Origin: Blasia pusilla
Lineage: Eukaryota; Marchantiophyta; Marchantiopsida; Blasiales
Direction of reading: 5' to 3'
Assembly (NCBI GenBank): GCA_050084515.1
Contig: CM114275.1
Location: 19,964,001 to 20,028,000, forward strand
Length of the DNA: 64,000 bases
Shown: one piece after another, positions 1 through 11,584 of the stretch
Numbering within the stretch: the stretch's first letter is position 1
Layout of the letters: each line of letters begins with the position of its first letter
Notes under the pieces: generated by a model
The model's database searches: none
Seen by the model: only the letters and a program-made list of their open reading frames with translations
Told to the model about the DNA's origin: nothing
Translations under genes and position numbers: made by a program

Positions 1-6
1 TACGAG

Positions 7-290
7 CTACTCCTCGATCACCCCGAGGCCAAAACTCTTCCGAAGGCGGTTCAAGTACCAGTGCAAATAATCCCGCAGAGAATTTGGGACCCCCACGTAA
101 TCGGCCAAACTTATGTCGTGGGCTAGTTTCGTAGGAAAGGGTTCACTGTTATATTTGTTGGATTCCTCGGTCATATTTGTCGCATTAGGGTGGATAATAT
201 GGCAAGTGAATGCCTTTGGACGAGGGATCTTTAGAGAGGCCCAGATCTTGACGGGTCTGCTTAGAAATGATAAAAAGTAAGCCTTCCCTG
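7..290 (-). CDS. Possible terminal exon of an unrecognised gene
   Basis: An open frame of about 94 codons ends in TAG at the left edge of the window. It has no ATG at its upstream end, but a plausible splice acceptor (CTTTGGCAG) lies there, so it could be a 3' terminal exon rather than a whole gene. The residue mix looks protein-like: a Lys/Pro/Asn-rich first half and an amphipathic C-terminus containing DYLHWYLNRLRKSFG. I do not recognise the family. No matching upstream exon was found in the next few hundred bases. It could also be chance; RNA evidence or a homology search of the last 60 residues would decide. Confidence 0.25.
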
Positions 291-728
291 CCAAAGGTGA
301 TCATAAATTACGTTTTGGCATGGCGTAAGGGCCCCTCCCCAAACAAAAGGCTCTGCAACTTGTGCATCGTCGGATATCGCATACATTGGCGTACATTTGC
401 CTACTTCGCCTTTAGGTGTGGGTATCATCGAAGACGAATTACTTAGGCCACCCTATGCCAGAGCCGTATTCTATCTCGTGGAACTGCGAGTGCAATAAAA
501 ACGAGTAAATGGAGTAGTTGAATAACGATGATCCCCGAAAAGAGGAATCCCTAGTTGCTGCTGCCGATAGGGTTACATAAACGCTGCATAGTGCAGTTGG
601 AGAGGTCTAGAAACCCGGAAACAGACGGACACCATGACCTACGGAATATAAGGCCATCCATCCTATACCGAGTAGGTGCCGGAGGCCGCTGTCAACAGTG
701 TCTCGGCAGAGTGTTTTTCCATATGGTG

Positions 729-820
729 CAGGCAGGTGACCAGAGGATGATGATCTGCACCATATGGAAGTGTTTTTCCTTCCATATGGAGCAGATCATC
801 ATCCTTCGGTCACCTGCCTG
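729..820. repeat. 42-bp-arm hairpin (miRNA precursor-like foldback)
   Basis: Bases 729-770 and 779-820 are reverse complements over 42 positions with three mismatches, separated by an 8-base T-rich loop. The outer 13 base pairs, the middle 15 and the inner 11 are perfect. Size, small loop and a few internal mismatches match the shape of a plant microRNA precursor or a small foldback element. I do not recognise the arms as a known conserved plant miRNA. A related short copy of the inner arm (GTGTTTTTCCATATGG) sits just upstream at 711-726. A short open frame (555-890) spans the structure but has no recognisable domain. Confidence 0.6.
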
Positions 821-3800
821 CGACGCCTGCAGCCGACGGACTGACGGATGGTATTATCACACGAAGTATGACTACAGTCTCGCACAGTAGCCGCAGTCAC
901 GGCCGCTGGCTCGGCCTGATCCGCACGGGTGCTGTTCGGGAGGCCCCTCGGGGTCACGTCTCCTTCCTGGACTTGAGTCCGAATTCACACCGGTGACGGC
1001 TCGACGTCAACCCCCATCGGCTGGGCGGGACCACCTGCCCGCTCCCGAGCAGGCTCTGCGATGCAACTGGCCGGCGCAGATCCCCATCAGCCCGAGACGC
1101 AACTGGGCGTTGTCATTGTCCCCATGAGAACGGCTACCTTCCGTCAGCAGTCTGGGGAGACTCAAGTTCAGTAAGTGCCGAGCCTGTGCCCAGTCAGCCC
1201 CGGGCGTGTGGACGGACTGCGATTTACGTCCAGTCAGCGCAGGTACATCCATATACATGCATCTCTTCCGGCAGGGCTGGGCAGGGCTGGGCTCGGCGAC
1301 GGAGGGATGCCTTGCATGATATGATGGAAGGAGGGGAGAGGGATGGAAGAGGAGGCGAGGAAAAATCGTGGACGCCGTTTGGAAGGATCCGTAGATCCAC
1401 GGCTCTGTGGATGTATAGTATCACCATACCGTGTCGTACAGAAAGAATTAAATGTATGGCGGGACGCGGGCGCAACGAGGGAAGCGGGCCACGATGCCAG
1501 ACTTTAGAGTGGAGATGGAGCAATTCGGGCGCGGAAATGCGGGGAGAAACAGAGAGGAGAACCTTTATGACTAGTGTCAGGTCGCTGCTACAGGCGTATA
1601 ACAGTACGCGGTTTGTAGATTCATGTAGGACACAGATCCCAGTACATGAGAAGTTTTACCGGAACACGGGTAGCCTCGTACTAGAGGAGGAGAGGGCTCA
1701 CTAAAGTTTTTTTTGGTAATTTGGTATTGAATAAGTGGGCACAGTAGAGGTGGAGGCAAAAATAACAGCCCTGCCTTCCTACCGAGTCCCCGTGCTTTTA
1801 CATGCAATTCGGCGTGATGGAATGTTGTGGGGGGGCCACAGCCGCTCTGCTCTGCGCTCGCTGCTTGGCTCGCGGCTTTTCTCCAAGAATATGGGGGGCC
1901 GGAGCGAAAGATCGATCGCGCTGCCTGCGGTTGCATGTGTGGGCGCTGGGCAGGCAGTAATGCGGAATGATGAATGTCCGGAGAGGATCTGCCCGTCGCC
2001 CCTGTGCCGAGCCCGTGCGTAAATAAATGAACGTCCGTCCATCTTCGTCGTAAAGTTCATCGTAGAATTCTTCCCGCGACATGCTGCGCTGATTCTCCAT
2101 GATTCTTTGGCCGAAACTTCTCCTTTATGATTATTATTATCTGTACCCCTCTCTGCACCCGCGCCCGATCTCGGGGAAAGAAATGAATAGAAACCACAGG
2201 ATGCGGCCGACCTTTCTCTTGGGCACTTCGTCATGCCTTCAGGACCGGACGGGCATCTGCCAGTTCTGAATGATGAGACTTGGGATGGACGATTAGTCCT
2301 ACCCGCGACAATGATGTAGTTGGGGCAGTACATTTTTCTTGGTGAAGGGCATCTCTGGACTCTGGACACCGAGATAACCAGCTGCCCTTACCTCGCGGAT
2401 ACTTCCTCCTTCACAGTTTTCCTCCTCCACTTCTCCTTAGCTTGTTGGTGGGCCGCACTTGGCTCCACATAGGGCACGAAACTCCTACCTGCAAACAAAT
2501 TGCTTTCATCAAATTATTTACGTTCTGTCAAGATTCTGATTCCACCTCAGAGGAATCCGCAAGCCTATCATTGGGGAACCTAATGGAACGAATCAGATGA
2601 AATTTGTGGGCCTCACTCAGTCGACTTTGGAAAAATGATAATTTCGTGGGAATCAGCCTTTCGAAAGAGATAGACCTAGGCCACCTTTTGTGCGAGATGT
2701 TCCTGATTTTCTGGCCAATCGGGACCTGCTTTAATTGTGTGATTTCCCTCCACGGTTTACTCGACTCCATTTCACCTTCTTCTGAGGTAGAGAAGGAAAT
2801 AACTTAGGAAAAGTGGGTGCATACCACGGGGCTCGTGGGCAAGAAAGATGAATTAATGACAAAACTTCAACTAGCTGTGAACATGATCAAGAAGCAAGCA
2901 AGGATTGATGACCAAACGTCGATGAGGAAGGACGGAGGTCACCCATGATCCATTGTAATTCTTCCCCGTCTCCCAAGGCCCCCCCTTACCGCTAATTCGT
3001 ACGGCTGGAGACGAATCCGGTAGCTTTGCCATCTCAAGTTAGTAAAGTTTCGTTGAGCTACCCGGCCATTTTGAAACGCGAGGGAGGTACTGAATACAGC
3101 ATATCCTCACGACATGCCCGAAACATGCGACATGCGGCCGAGGCGCGTATTCCAAAATGGAAACAAATGACGCTCTGCTATGATAAGTTCCGTTCCCTTC
3201 TCGATCATGTGGAATTCAAAGCTGCAAACGATGACAAAAGCTTCGGACTTTGTGGTCCTTCGATTCTTGGAGTTTGATATTTTCAGCGTTTGCCAGGTAC
3301 TTTCCATATAGACTTTGTGGTCCTTCGATAACAAAGCGCGGCTTTCCCTTTTCGACTGGTTTCTCGAGGAACTAGTTGGTGCCGGTGCCATGATCGAAAA
3401 TTTATATTGTTTCTCTAATATATTTCAACGGTGGCTAACACACGAAGATATTTTATCGCTAGTTTTCATTTGCATGTTTTTAAACTTTGTATGCTTATAC
3501 CTGAATTCTTCATGTTGAAGGCATATTCCAAATTTACTTCGATAGTTAAAACAAAATTAACGGAGTAAACTCAAGGAAAATTTGTTGAAACAGTTGGTTT
3601 CCAAATGATGTGCAAAAGGAACTAATCATTAGCCGAGAATAAGCGTCTTTTAATAGTACTTGTGAAATTCAGGCTTATTTTTCCAAGAAAATAGATTTTT
3701 TAGATATTGTATTACTAAATAGGAGTTTAAGTTAGGACTGTTTCTTCGAATCGATGGATCTGTAGATTCAACCCCCTTAATTTAGGATGAAAATCTTCTA

Positions 3801-4383
3801 ATGAGCGTTATGTGTCCAATATTGAGTTGGCAACAGATTTTTGAGGAAGAAATACCACGATTCATTTAATTGGGAGAAAAGAACATCTAGGAATTAAAGT
3901 TGTGGAGGAAAATAGAAACACGTGTAAGCTTCCCATGGAACGGAAGACCTAGTGAGAAGAGAGCCCAAACTAATATCGAGAGAGCACGAACTATTTTGAA
4001 ACACTGGCTACGGTTCATTGCATTCTTTTGAGAAGGAAAAAAATCGCAGCCATGGGTATATCTTGGGGCTGTGCTCCTTGATAAACATGTTCCACCATAA
4101 ATTGCCCGATGCAGCTCATGGGTTTTGGTGAGGGCCGGTGGCCGGTAATGGTAGTCCCTCCCACGCACATGCAAACATTTATCTAATATTGATAAAATCT
4201 TCCGCTTGTTAGTCTCAACGGCGCAGAGGAAAACATTCCTGGTATGGTGTGCAACTGTACAACGGAAGATTCCAAAATAATAGTTGGAATGATCTTTTTG
4301 CTAAGGTGTATGAGCCAAGGAAAATGTTTGATGGGTCCCTTTTGGAATTATTATTGTGTAGGAGGTTCTTAGAGAGTACCGCT

Positions 4384-4413
4384 ACTCCTCCGTTGCCTCG
4401 GCAACGGAGGAGT
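4384..4413. repeat. Near-perfect palindrome, 14-bp arms
   Basis: Arms ACTCCTCCGTTGCC and GGCAACGGAGGAGT are exact reverse complements separated by two bases. The structure is isolated in non-coding sequence. Such a short centre favours a cruciform or a replication-derived palindrome over a stable RNA hairpin gene. Confidence 0.6.
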
Positions 4414-7400
4414 TAGTTCTTGTCCTTTTGGGGCTCTAGTGAAAAGCTATAGGGGCGGCTCAAAACTGTCCTCAACGGGGAAGTTCGCAGCCGCGGTTAA
4501 ACAATAAATGTGATTTTTTATTTTAAAATTAAAATTTAATTCATAAAACTAGTATCATAAGTAGAAGGACGGGGTGTTCTTTTGAATGGTTACGAGAAGT
4601 CTCCGTAACTAACGGCGGAAATTGCCATAGGGCAGCTTTGACCCTCCCTAATGATCCCAAGAAAAACTTTTTGTTTTCCTCCCATTTCATCTAGTTTTAA
4701 AAATTCATAAATTTGGAGCTCACAAGTAAGCAGCATGGGTGGTTTAAGGGCGATGACTTCTCCTTCTATGAAAGTCCAGGTAAGGTGAATCCTCTTCCCA
4801 TGTTGTACCCCAAGACTCGCCCATACCGCTTAGTTCACATAAGTAAATATCCAGTTATTGTTAAACTTATTCCCGCGGAATGAAAGTATTATTATCATGT
4901 TTTTGGAATCCGTTCACAAGAATGCGATAGAACGTTCTAGTTCTCATATTTGAGGAAGCTATTAGTTAAAAGGGATTATTTCGAAGAGTGAATAATGACA
5001 GAATCTTATTGGAATCAACTCAGGAATATGCAATAAAATATTTCTGCCTTTAGATTTTATTTGAAAATATTTTGTGTTTATAAAAATAGTCCCGGATCCC
5101 TTAATTCAAGACAAGGCGACACAAGCAAAGATTTTCTAAAGGGAGCGAGCACGCGATCTTCTATATTATGCAGTCGTGAGATTGGAATGGTAGATGCCGA
5201 ACCCTTGTCCCCTTGGACTTCTAGGGCGGTTTATTTTTATTAATTCCGGGGAGAAAAACCCATATGAGCTAATGAAGCGGTGGCTCTGTCTTGACACTTG
5301 AATAGTATTGTTTTTTATGACGATTCCCTTTTGCGTACGCGTTGGCGATGACAGATACCTGGGATACTAAATGTGGAGGAGGCTGGGGAGTTAGGGTCGA
5401 TACGACCCCACATGAATTCTAAAGAACTCTTTGTAGGTCACTTTTCTCATTGCGAATCAACAACAACCCTGGAATGTTCACGATTCAGCCGAGTGCTTTT
5501 CGGCGGCGATGAGGGAAGATGCGTCGACAAATGGGGTAGAGTTTAGCGATTGGGAAGAAGGCGGAAAGGGCTCATGATACACCTTGGGGCATCGTGGGAC
5601 TGTTTGCGGTTCCGGTAATATTTTGGCCTCTCAGCTTACTGTACCGGCTCGCCGTGGTTTGCCCCGATCGAGACCCCAGTTTTGAGGTCGATAATAAACC
5701 CGCAGAGGAAAGCCTCGTGCTTCCTTCCTTTCTTTCTTTCTTCCCGGACAGTAATATACTTAGAACTTTTATAAGGTACGACTTGCAGGATCGTCGCATT
5801 TTCCGTAGCCTACCTAACTGCCGTTTCCGAAACGCACCGGAACCGTTTGCTATTGAGCAAACCGAGTTAAGATTTACGAGCGGAGATGATAATCTGCTCC
5901 GCACCCCTTTCGACGAAAACTCTCGCCAGAGCTAATACGATCCATGCTTTGTCACTTAGTGCTATGACAACATCATCTAGCGCTCAGTCGCCCCTCTGTA
6001 TTCTTTCCGGGTTCCTAGAAGTGATGCCACCGACTTAGTCGGTCGGTGAATTCGAAGGATTTTCGCGCGAAAACAAACTGAACCAAACTGAGCAGAGTAG
6101 ACAGAGTGTATTAGTGTATAACTAGTGCTCGATCCGGCTTGAGACCAGAGTCCAGAGTCCCGACGTTACCCAAAGTAAATGAGGAGGGGCGTTCCCAAGG
6201 TCCATGTTCGTCCCTCGTGGAGAGGCCAGTCTACCAAGGAGCAGACAAACTATGTCCATCAGAAGGGCGCATGAACTGCGACCAAGGTTCATACGTGCAG
6301 ATCCTGCGGTTGGAAGTAATTCGATGGAAGTGGGTGCAGCTGCTGTCCCATGCAATCGGAGCCTTCCTGCGGAGCCGGCTATTGCTGCTGACTCGGCGAA
6401 ACTTCACGGAAACATAACGGATGGTAGGCGTGCGAGTCAGGGGCGCTGTTCTGGCACATGGCCTTCCACCATTGCCTCAGAAGCCTGTCAACTGGGGGTC
6501 TCCAAGTCTCCCCGAATCACCGCACGGGCAGTCTTGCTCCGCTGTCGTCCACCTGTTAGGTACTACCTCTCCAAGACCCTCGGGATTTCTGGCCTATGCA
6601 CGGTCGTCCGTAGTTCTGCGTGAGGGTCCTAGTCCTCCGCAGGTACGCTGTCGGCTGGGTCGGCCTGCGGTCGTTCACTGACCCGGGATTGAGAACTACA
6701 TCCCCGGTGAACAAGGAGATGGGAACCTGGACGATGATTATTGTTGGCAGGCTTCCTGAGAAGAATCCAACCCGAGATTACCCGTGTTGCCAGTTGTATC
6801 TAACTCCAACATAGGAGTCGGACGTTTTAACTCGCAGTTATCAGAAGAAGCGAAAAGACACCGTTCAATTAGCACTCTGATTTTGAAAGCCTCGAAATCT
6901 TTTCAGAAATATTGCGTAGGGGATGGTGAGGAAATCTTAACCCAGACTTTTCAATGGGAGAGAAAAATTGTTATTCAGTTAGTTTTGGTAACTCCGACTT
7001 CCGTCGTGGATGGGGAAAGGAATAGAAAAAGGGGTGCAGGCGTAAAAAGTAGATGGAGATAAAAACTACACCGAATTTGACGAGTCTCGGTACAGGACGG
7101 ACGTGGAGAAAACAAGAGATCCGACACCGGTCACTCTTAAGAAAGAACTGACTATAGCATAATTCGCATTAGGATGTGGGTGTTCACGCCCGATGTAGAT
7201 GGAGACCACTAGAAACGTCTGGCGTGCTGCACAAAAGAATGGTTGCCAGTGCCGTAACCCGGTCGCCGACATAGCTCTCGTGCTTGGAGCTTCGTTAGTC
7301 GTGCGGGTGATGGGTACGGGACTGAAATGACTATTTTGGCCGCGGGCTTAAGAGAGCGCAAAATCGAAGCTGTAAGTGAAAGGGATTCCTTTTTTGTCCC

Positions 7401-8875
7401 GCACTCAAGGCCACGGGTAGAATCATGGGGATCATACATATGTCCACCTTAATACGAAGCACCGGTGAGAGTCCTGTACTCCCCGGTGATTATTTCCTCC
7501 CAAGTGCCGACTTCGCAGACCAAGGATACTTCTGGGAAACTGGATTGGGCTCACGCGGTGCATGAGCAGGGCTTCTGGACCGTTGCGTCCACAGTTTGTA
7601 CGGCTTCAGTCTATGGTCGCAAGGAAAGAAAACAATTGGCACGAAATCTAGCTCAGGAGTACGTATAGGTGCCTGATAACGGGGCGCCCGCCGTAGAGTA
7701 GCCCACGAATTAGTCACGGTCAGATCGCCAAGAATCGACGGGGTAGAGTGGACCGGAAGCAACTCCCGGACTGCATGGCACATTGGGGGGCTACCCCTGG
7801 GAGTGTGACCCAACCGCGTCCGTTCCGGCTCGACCTCTCCGCGGCATGCGCGTAGGATCCTCGACGGCAGCCAACCACGCCGAAGAACGGATGCCGTGAA
7901 AGGAAGGGCAGCCCAGGGCATGGTGTACCGCCTGCCTTCCTTACCGGGGCCTTCCTTGTCCACACTGTAGCGTGACCGTCTGCTCACTACGAGCTCTGTG
8001 GCCGTGTACCGTCGCCACCTGTCTCTTGAGTATGGAAGTAGTTTTACCCGCCAGTGTCGACCGGACGTAGATAGCAGCAGCAGCGGTCACTGCTGCTAGT
8101 GTTGACGAATCGGAGGCACTTTACCCTTCCCTTGCCTTGCCTGGGTCGGTCGCCCTGCCAAATTCGTCGGAGGGACACACACGCCGGTTCGGTTTTGAAA
8201 TCTTCGGTCGCACATTATTCGTGTCCGGATCGCAGAGAAGGTAGGGGTGGCATGGCCGAGGTTCGGGCCCCGCTATGTTTGCCTGGCGCCAGTTCCTGAA
8301 GACCGGCGCGCGCGCTGATCGATGGTTCGTATGTGGCGCGCAGTTGGAGATTTCCCGGGCCACGGAGGCGGTCCCTCCTGATAGTCTGTCGATGTCCCGA
8401 AGCATCGATATCATAGTGGTGGGCTATGCTGCGGGCACGCCATGCTAGGTCTTTGAAATTCTGGTAAACGGAGCGGGGAGGCAGCCAGGTCAGTCGCGAT
8501 CGCCTGCCGCATATTCGGCCATGGCCGTGGAAGGGTAGTCGAGCGCGGTCGCCGGGAGCGCCGTCTCGCTCTTCCATCGGCATCTTATTAAGGAAAAAAA
8601 CACGGTCAGCGGCGGGTCTGCCCGATTCGGCTTCTGTAGGGTTTTAATTTGTTTAAAATAACGCCAGACGACACGTGTCTTCGTCCTTCCGGGTGCGGTA
8701 AGAACTTACCCGTCGTTGGTAAATTTCGGATGGAATCGGATGATTCCTTGACGGTAACAGAGAGAGAACCCTAAACGGGCCCAACGATTACGAACATACC
8801 CGACGTCCGGTCAGAGGGTTTCTTTGTTGACCGACAGGAGTTTACCCTCTCACGGGCTCCAGTGAAACCTTTGGT

Positions 8876-8914
8876 AAGGGAAGGGAAGGGAAGGGAAGGA
8901 AAGGAAAGGAAAGG
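8876..8914 (+). repeat. (AAGGG)n/(AAGGA)n pentanucleotide tract
   Basis: Four AAGGG units are followed by three AAGGA units and a partial one. The tract lies about 1.2 kb upstream of the serine-rich-family gene. It is followed by a pyrimidine-rich stretch (about 8945-9060) resembling a plant 5' leader. Confidence 0.8.
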
Positions 8915-10129
8915 GGCGAGGTGCGGGCCCCACATATTTCCTGCACTTTCCCTCTCCCTCAAATACTGCTTCCTCCCCGCCATCATCATCGCTCTCCCTT
9001 CCGCGCCTCTCCCTCTGTGGCAGCGTTTTTCTTCCTCTATACATCCGCCTGTTCGCAAATGCTCTCGCCCTTCTGCAAATTGTCTTTTCAGACGCGGGTC
9101 GAATCGAACACTTGCTGCAGATGCTCTGGTGGTCATTGTGCGCCAAAGTTCGAGTCTAGTGCCACCAAGAAAGCGAGTTCGATTTCGAGCAGAAAATTCT
9201 TTTTCCAGTCGAGAGAAGCGCTGTTTCGTGCTCTCTGCTCGCGTCGAGTGGAGACTGATATACGATCCGCCCTCTTTATCGCATCATTTGGACGCACTTC
9301 TGGTAAGCCCGCAGCGATCGGCTTATGTACTCGTCGATGTGTAGTGCGATTGAATTCTTCCCACGGTGGAAGGGAAGAATTTCGTCGAGGATGTCATATT
9401 TCATCCGTCAACTCTGTCGCTATTTTGGCCGCACATTCGTGGTGGAGATCATACATCTGCTATGAGCGTGGTGCCCCCCCTAGGTTTTCAGAGAGCGCCT
9501 TTAATTTTCCCATTCCGGAGGTCTCCAACGACTTCCCCGTCTCTACATTCTTGAGTTTATCTCCTTCCATCGTGTCAAACCCCGTTCTATTTTTGGAGTA
9601 TTTCGTCCCTTCTTACTTCTCGGTGGTGGACGTTGCATTCTATAGGAATCGTCTCGTTTAGCACCTCACTGTCGACGAATTACGTTCTTGTGCGTCTCGT
9701 CATAGTCTTACCTCGCCCGTAGATGAGCTGCTCTAATCCACGAGAGTCTGTTCAGTTTCCATGTCTCGTTAGGACCATCCCCTTCCTTGTCTACGGTCCA
9801 GGAGCAGCCTCCACTCCTCGGCGATCTAGAGCTTCTATTGTCCATCGTATCTTTCTCCGTTGTAGTGGGCTCGTCTTCTTCATTTTCCTGTCTTCTCGGT
9901 GTGAGTAGGAACTGTGATCGAGAGCTGTAGTGGTATTGCGAAGTTTCTCATGTTGTTTGAATGTGGAGTTTCCGTTCAGGTGTCAGCTTCCTTGCCTATG
10001 AAATAGTCTTGGCGAATTAGGCAGTATCTTCTTAATTTCGTCAGTTACAAGTTTATTCGTCACCTTTTGATGTAGTGTTGAGATTGACCCTACTCGTTGT
10101 TGCAATGTGGCAGATTCCGTCTGACGAGA
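8915..10129 (+). other. Upstream region or possible 5' leader of the 10.1-kb gene
   Basis: This region is pyrimidine-rich at its left end. It contains a 246-codon open frame (8921-9661) rich in Ser, Arg and Phe, with no recognisable domain. Long chance frames are common in CT-rich leaders, so I treat it as likely untranslated or regulatory sequence of the downstream gene. The transcription start is not visible from sequence alone. Confidence 0.3.
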
Positions 10130-11035
10130 ATGCATGCTTCAAATCTTCTCAAGGTTGTCTTGAAGCCCCGGTCTATAACGTCCAGCTCATCCGGCCAGTC
10201 TTTAAACACGAAGAAGGACGCGAAGTCTCGAAGCCCTCGGGCTTCGTCAGCAGACACTGCGGCAGCATCTTTGAGTCTGGCGAAGAAGAGTACACCAGCT
10301 GCAGCCCCTGCCAAAATGTCGTGTCTTTGTGCACCCACTAACCATGCGGGTTCATTTCGCTGCCGACTACATCGCGGTGGTCAGCAGTCCTGGGGTGGCA
10401 AGCCCTTGGCGCCTGGGACACCTCCGAAGACTGCACCTCGTCCGCCAGCAGTAGCCGAAAGCCATCCAGTAGTGGCTCCAGTACTAAATCGTCCATCAGT
10501 GGTAGCTCCGATAGTTGTGGAGAACAGCGTCTCCAAACGCCTTCTTCCCAACCCGCGGCCGCACACAATCAATCACTCGCACATTCATAGAAGTTGTGAC
10601 GCCCGGCCCAGCAGGCTAAGCAGAGTGACAGTGGCTACTCAAATGGAAGTCCCAGTTGCGGAAGCGCATCAACCAGCCCCCGCTCCTGCCCCTCAAGAGT
10701 GAGTGCGCTCGTGCCTTCCTCCGGTTCATGGGAGCTTGCAATACTATCATGCCGATTTCAAACGATTTTGGAGTTGACTCTGACAACTTGGTCTGTCCTT
10801 GAATTACAGTATATCATCTTTAGAAGATGTACTTATCTTTTGTTTTTGAATTTGCAGAGCACCTGGAACCGTAAGATACCTGAAGTTCACTGGCGGCGCT
10901 GGTTGTGCTAGTGCCGCAGTGCTCGAGGCATCAGTGGTGGCCATCAGAAAGTTACAAGTCGGGGGCAAGAAGGACGGTATGATCGATGTTTTCGGCTCCG
11001 GTACTGCTCTTAGCAGAGCTGGATTCTCCTTGTAA
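10130..11035 (+). CDS. Serine-rich plant protein family, CLCAPTNHAGSFRC motif (2 exons)
   Basis: The coding sequence is join(10130..10698, 10858..11035), 248 residues. The start is the first ATG of the frame. Exon 1 ends at a strong donor (GA|GTGAGTG) and exon 2 begins after TTTGCAG; the join completes a Glu codon and stays open to TAA. The protein has a Ser/Lys-rich N-terminal segment, then CLCAPTNHAGSFRCRLHR at about residues 64-81, an Ala/Pro/Val-rich middle, and a compact Gly-rich C-terminus encoded by exon 2. The C-x-C-x-P-T-x-H-(P/A)-G-S-F-R-C signature is known from small serine-rich plant proteins of unknown function; most have Pro where this one has Ala. I infer a single plant-specific gene; molecular role unknown. 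An alternative reading is that translation stops at TGA 10700-10702 if the intron is retained. Confidence 0.72.
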
Positions 11036-11537
11036 CATTTTCATGTCATGGAGATGTGATGTGTCTCCACGGAACATATATCTCTCCATTTCAAGCGGAG
11101 TCTGTACAGCTGCTGTTAAAAGCGCGAATTGAGTCAGGTTTTTGAGAAACCCTATGGGGCGTGTACAATGGGACACATACTACTACCAGTTAGTAAATTA
11201 GGTTAGCAAGGAAAATCTGCCAAATATCTCGTGTACGAATTGTCACCTTGGAAAACTCAAAAAGGCCAAGAGGGTGGCTTATCTGCACATTTCAAGGGAT
11301 ATGGCCAAAGCTTATCATCTCTCAAAGCAATTTTTTTCCCTTATTGTTTTGACACTAGTCTTCGGTGTCTATCCTGTTCTCAACGGGACTCTTCACCAAG
11401 ATGTCTCGGTGGTTCATTCATTGACAAATATATTCTTTTTTGAGAAGTGAACGAAAACATGATCCCCATGTACGGACTGACGGAAAAATCGAGCACTTTG
11501 AAAGGCCAAACTAAATGTCATGTCTAATCGTTGTAGT

Positions 11538-11584
11538 GTCTTCCACTGAAGTACGCAACCGTCGTGCGTACTTCAGTGGAAGAC
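11538..11584. repeat. Perfect 20-bp hairpin
   Basis: GTCTTCCACTGAAGTACGCA (11538-11557) is followed by a 7-base loop and its exact reverse complement (11565-11584). It lies about 500 bp downstream of the serine-rich-family stop codon. It could be a foldback element, a small-RNA hairpin or part of the 3' untranslated region. No T-tract follows, and eukaryotic genes do not use intrinsic terminators, so I do not call it one. Confidence 0.7.

Larger units (their letters stand above)
300..8870. other. Region without recognisable genes
   Basis: Many short open frames exist on both strands but none carries a motif I recognise or extends convincingly through splice sites. An 80-codon ATG-initiated minus-strand frame at 2528-2770 and a 94-codon one at 3107-3391 are the most protein-like, and neither has a recognisable domain. 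A 19-base direct repeat (GACTTTGTGGTCCTTCGAT) occurs near 3246 and again near 3311. The two palindromic structures in this stretch are listed separately. Confidence 0.5.

Noticed and set aside
8921-9661. 246-codon plus-strand open frame
   Set aside because: It is the longest frame in the left third, but it lies in CT-rich sequence, shows no domain and has no supporting splice structure. More likely upstream or leader sequence of the 10.1-kb gene.
11538-11584. Rho-independent terminator
   Set aside because: There is no T-tract after the stem and the genome is eukaryotic; kept only as an inverted repeat.
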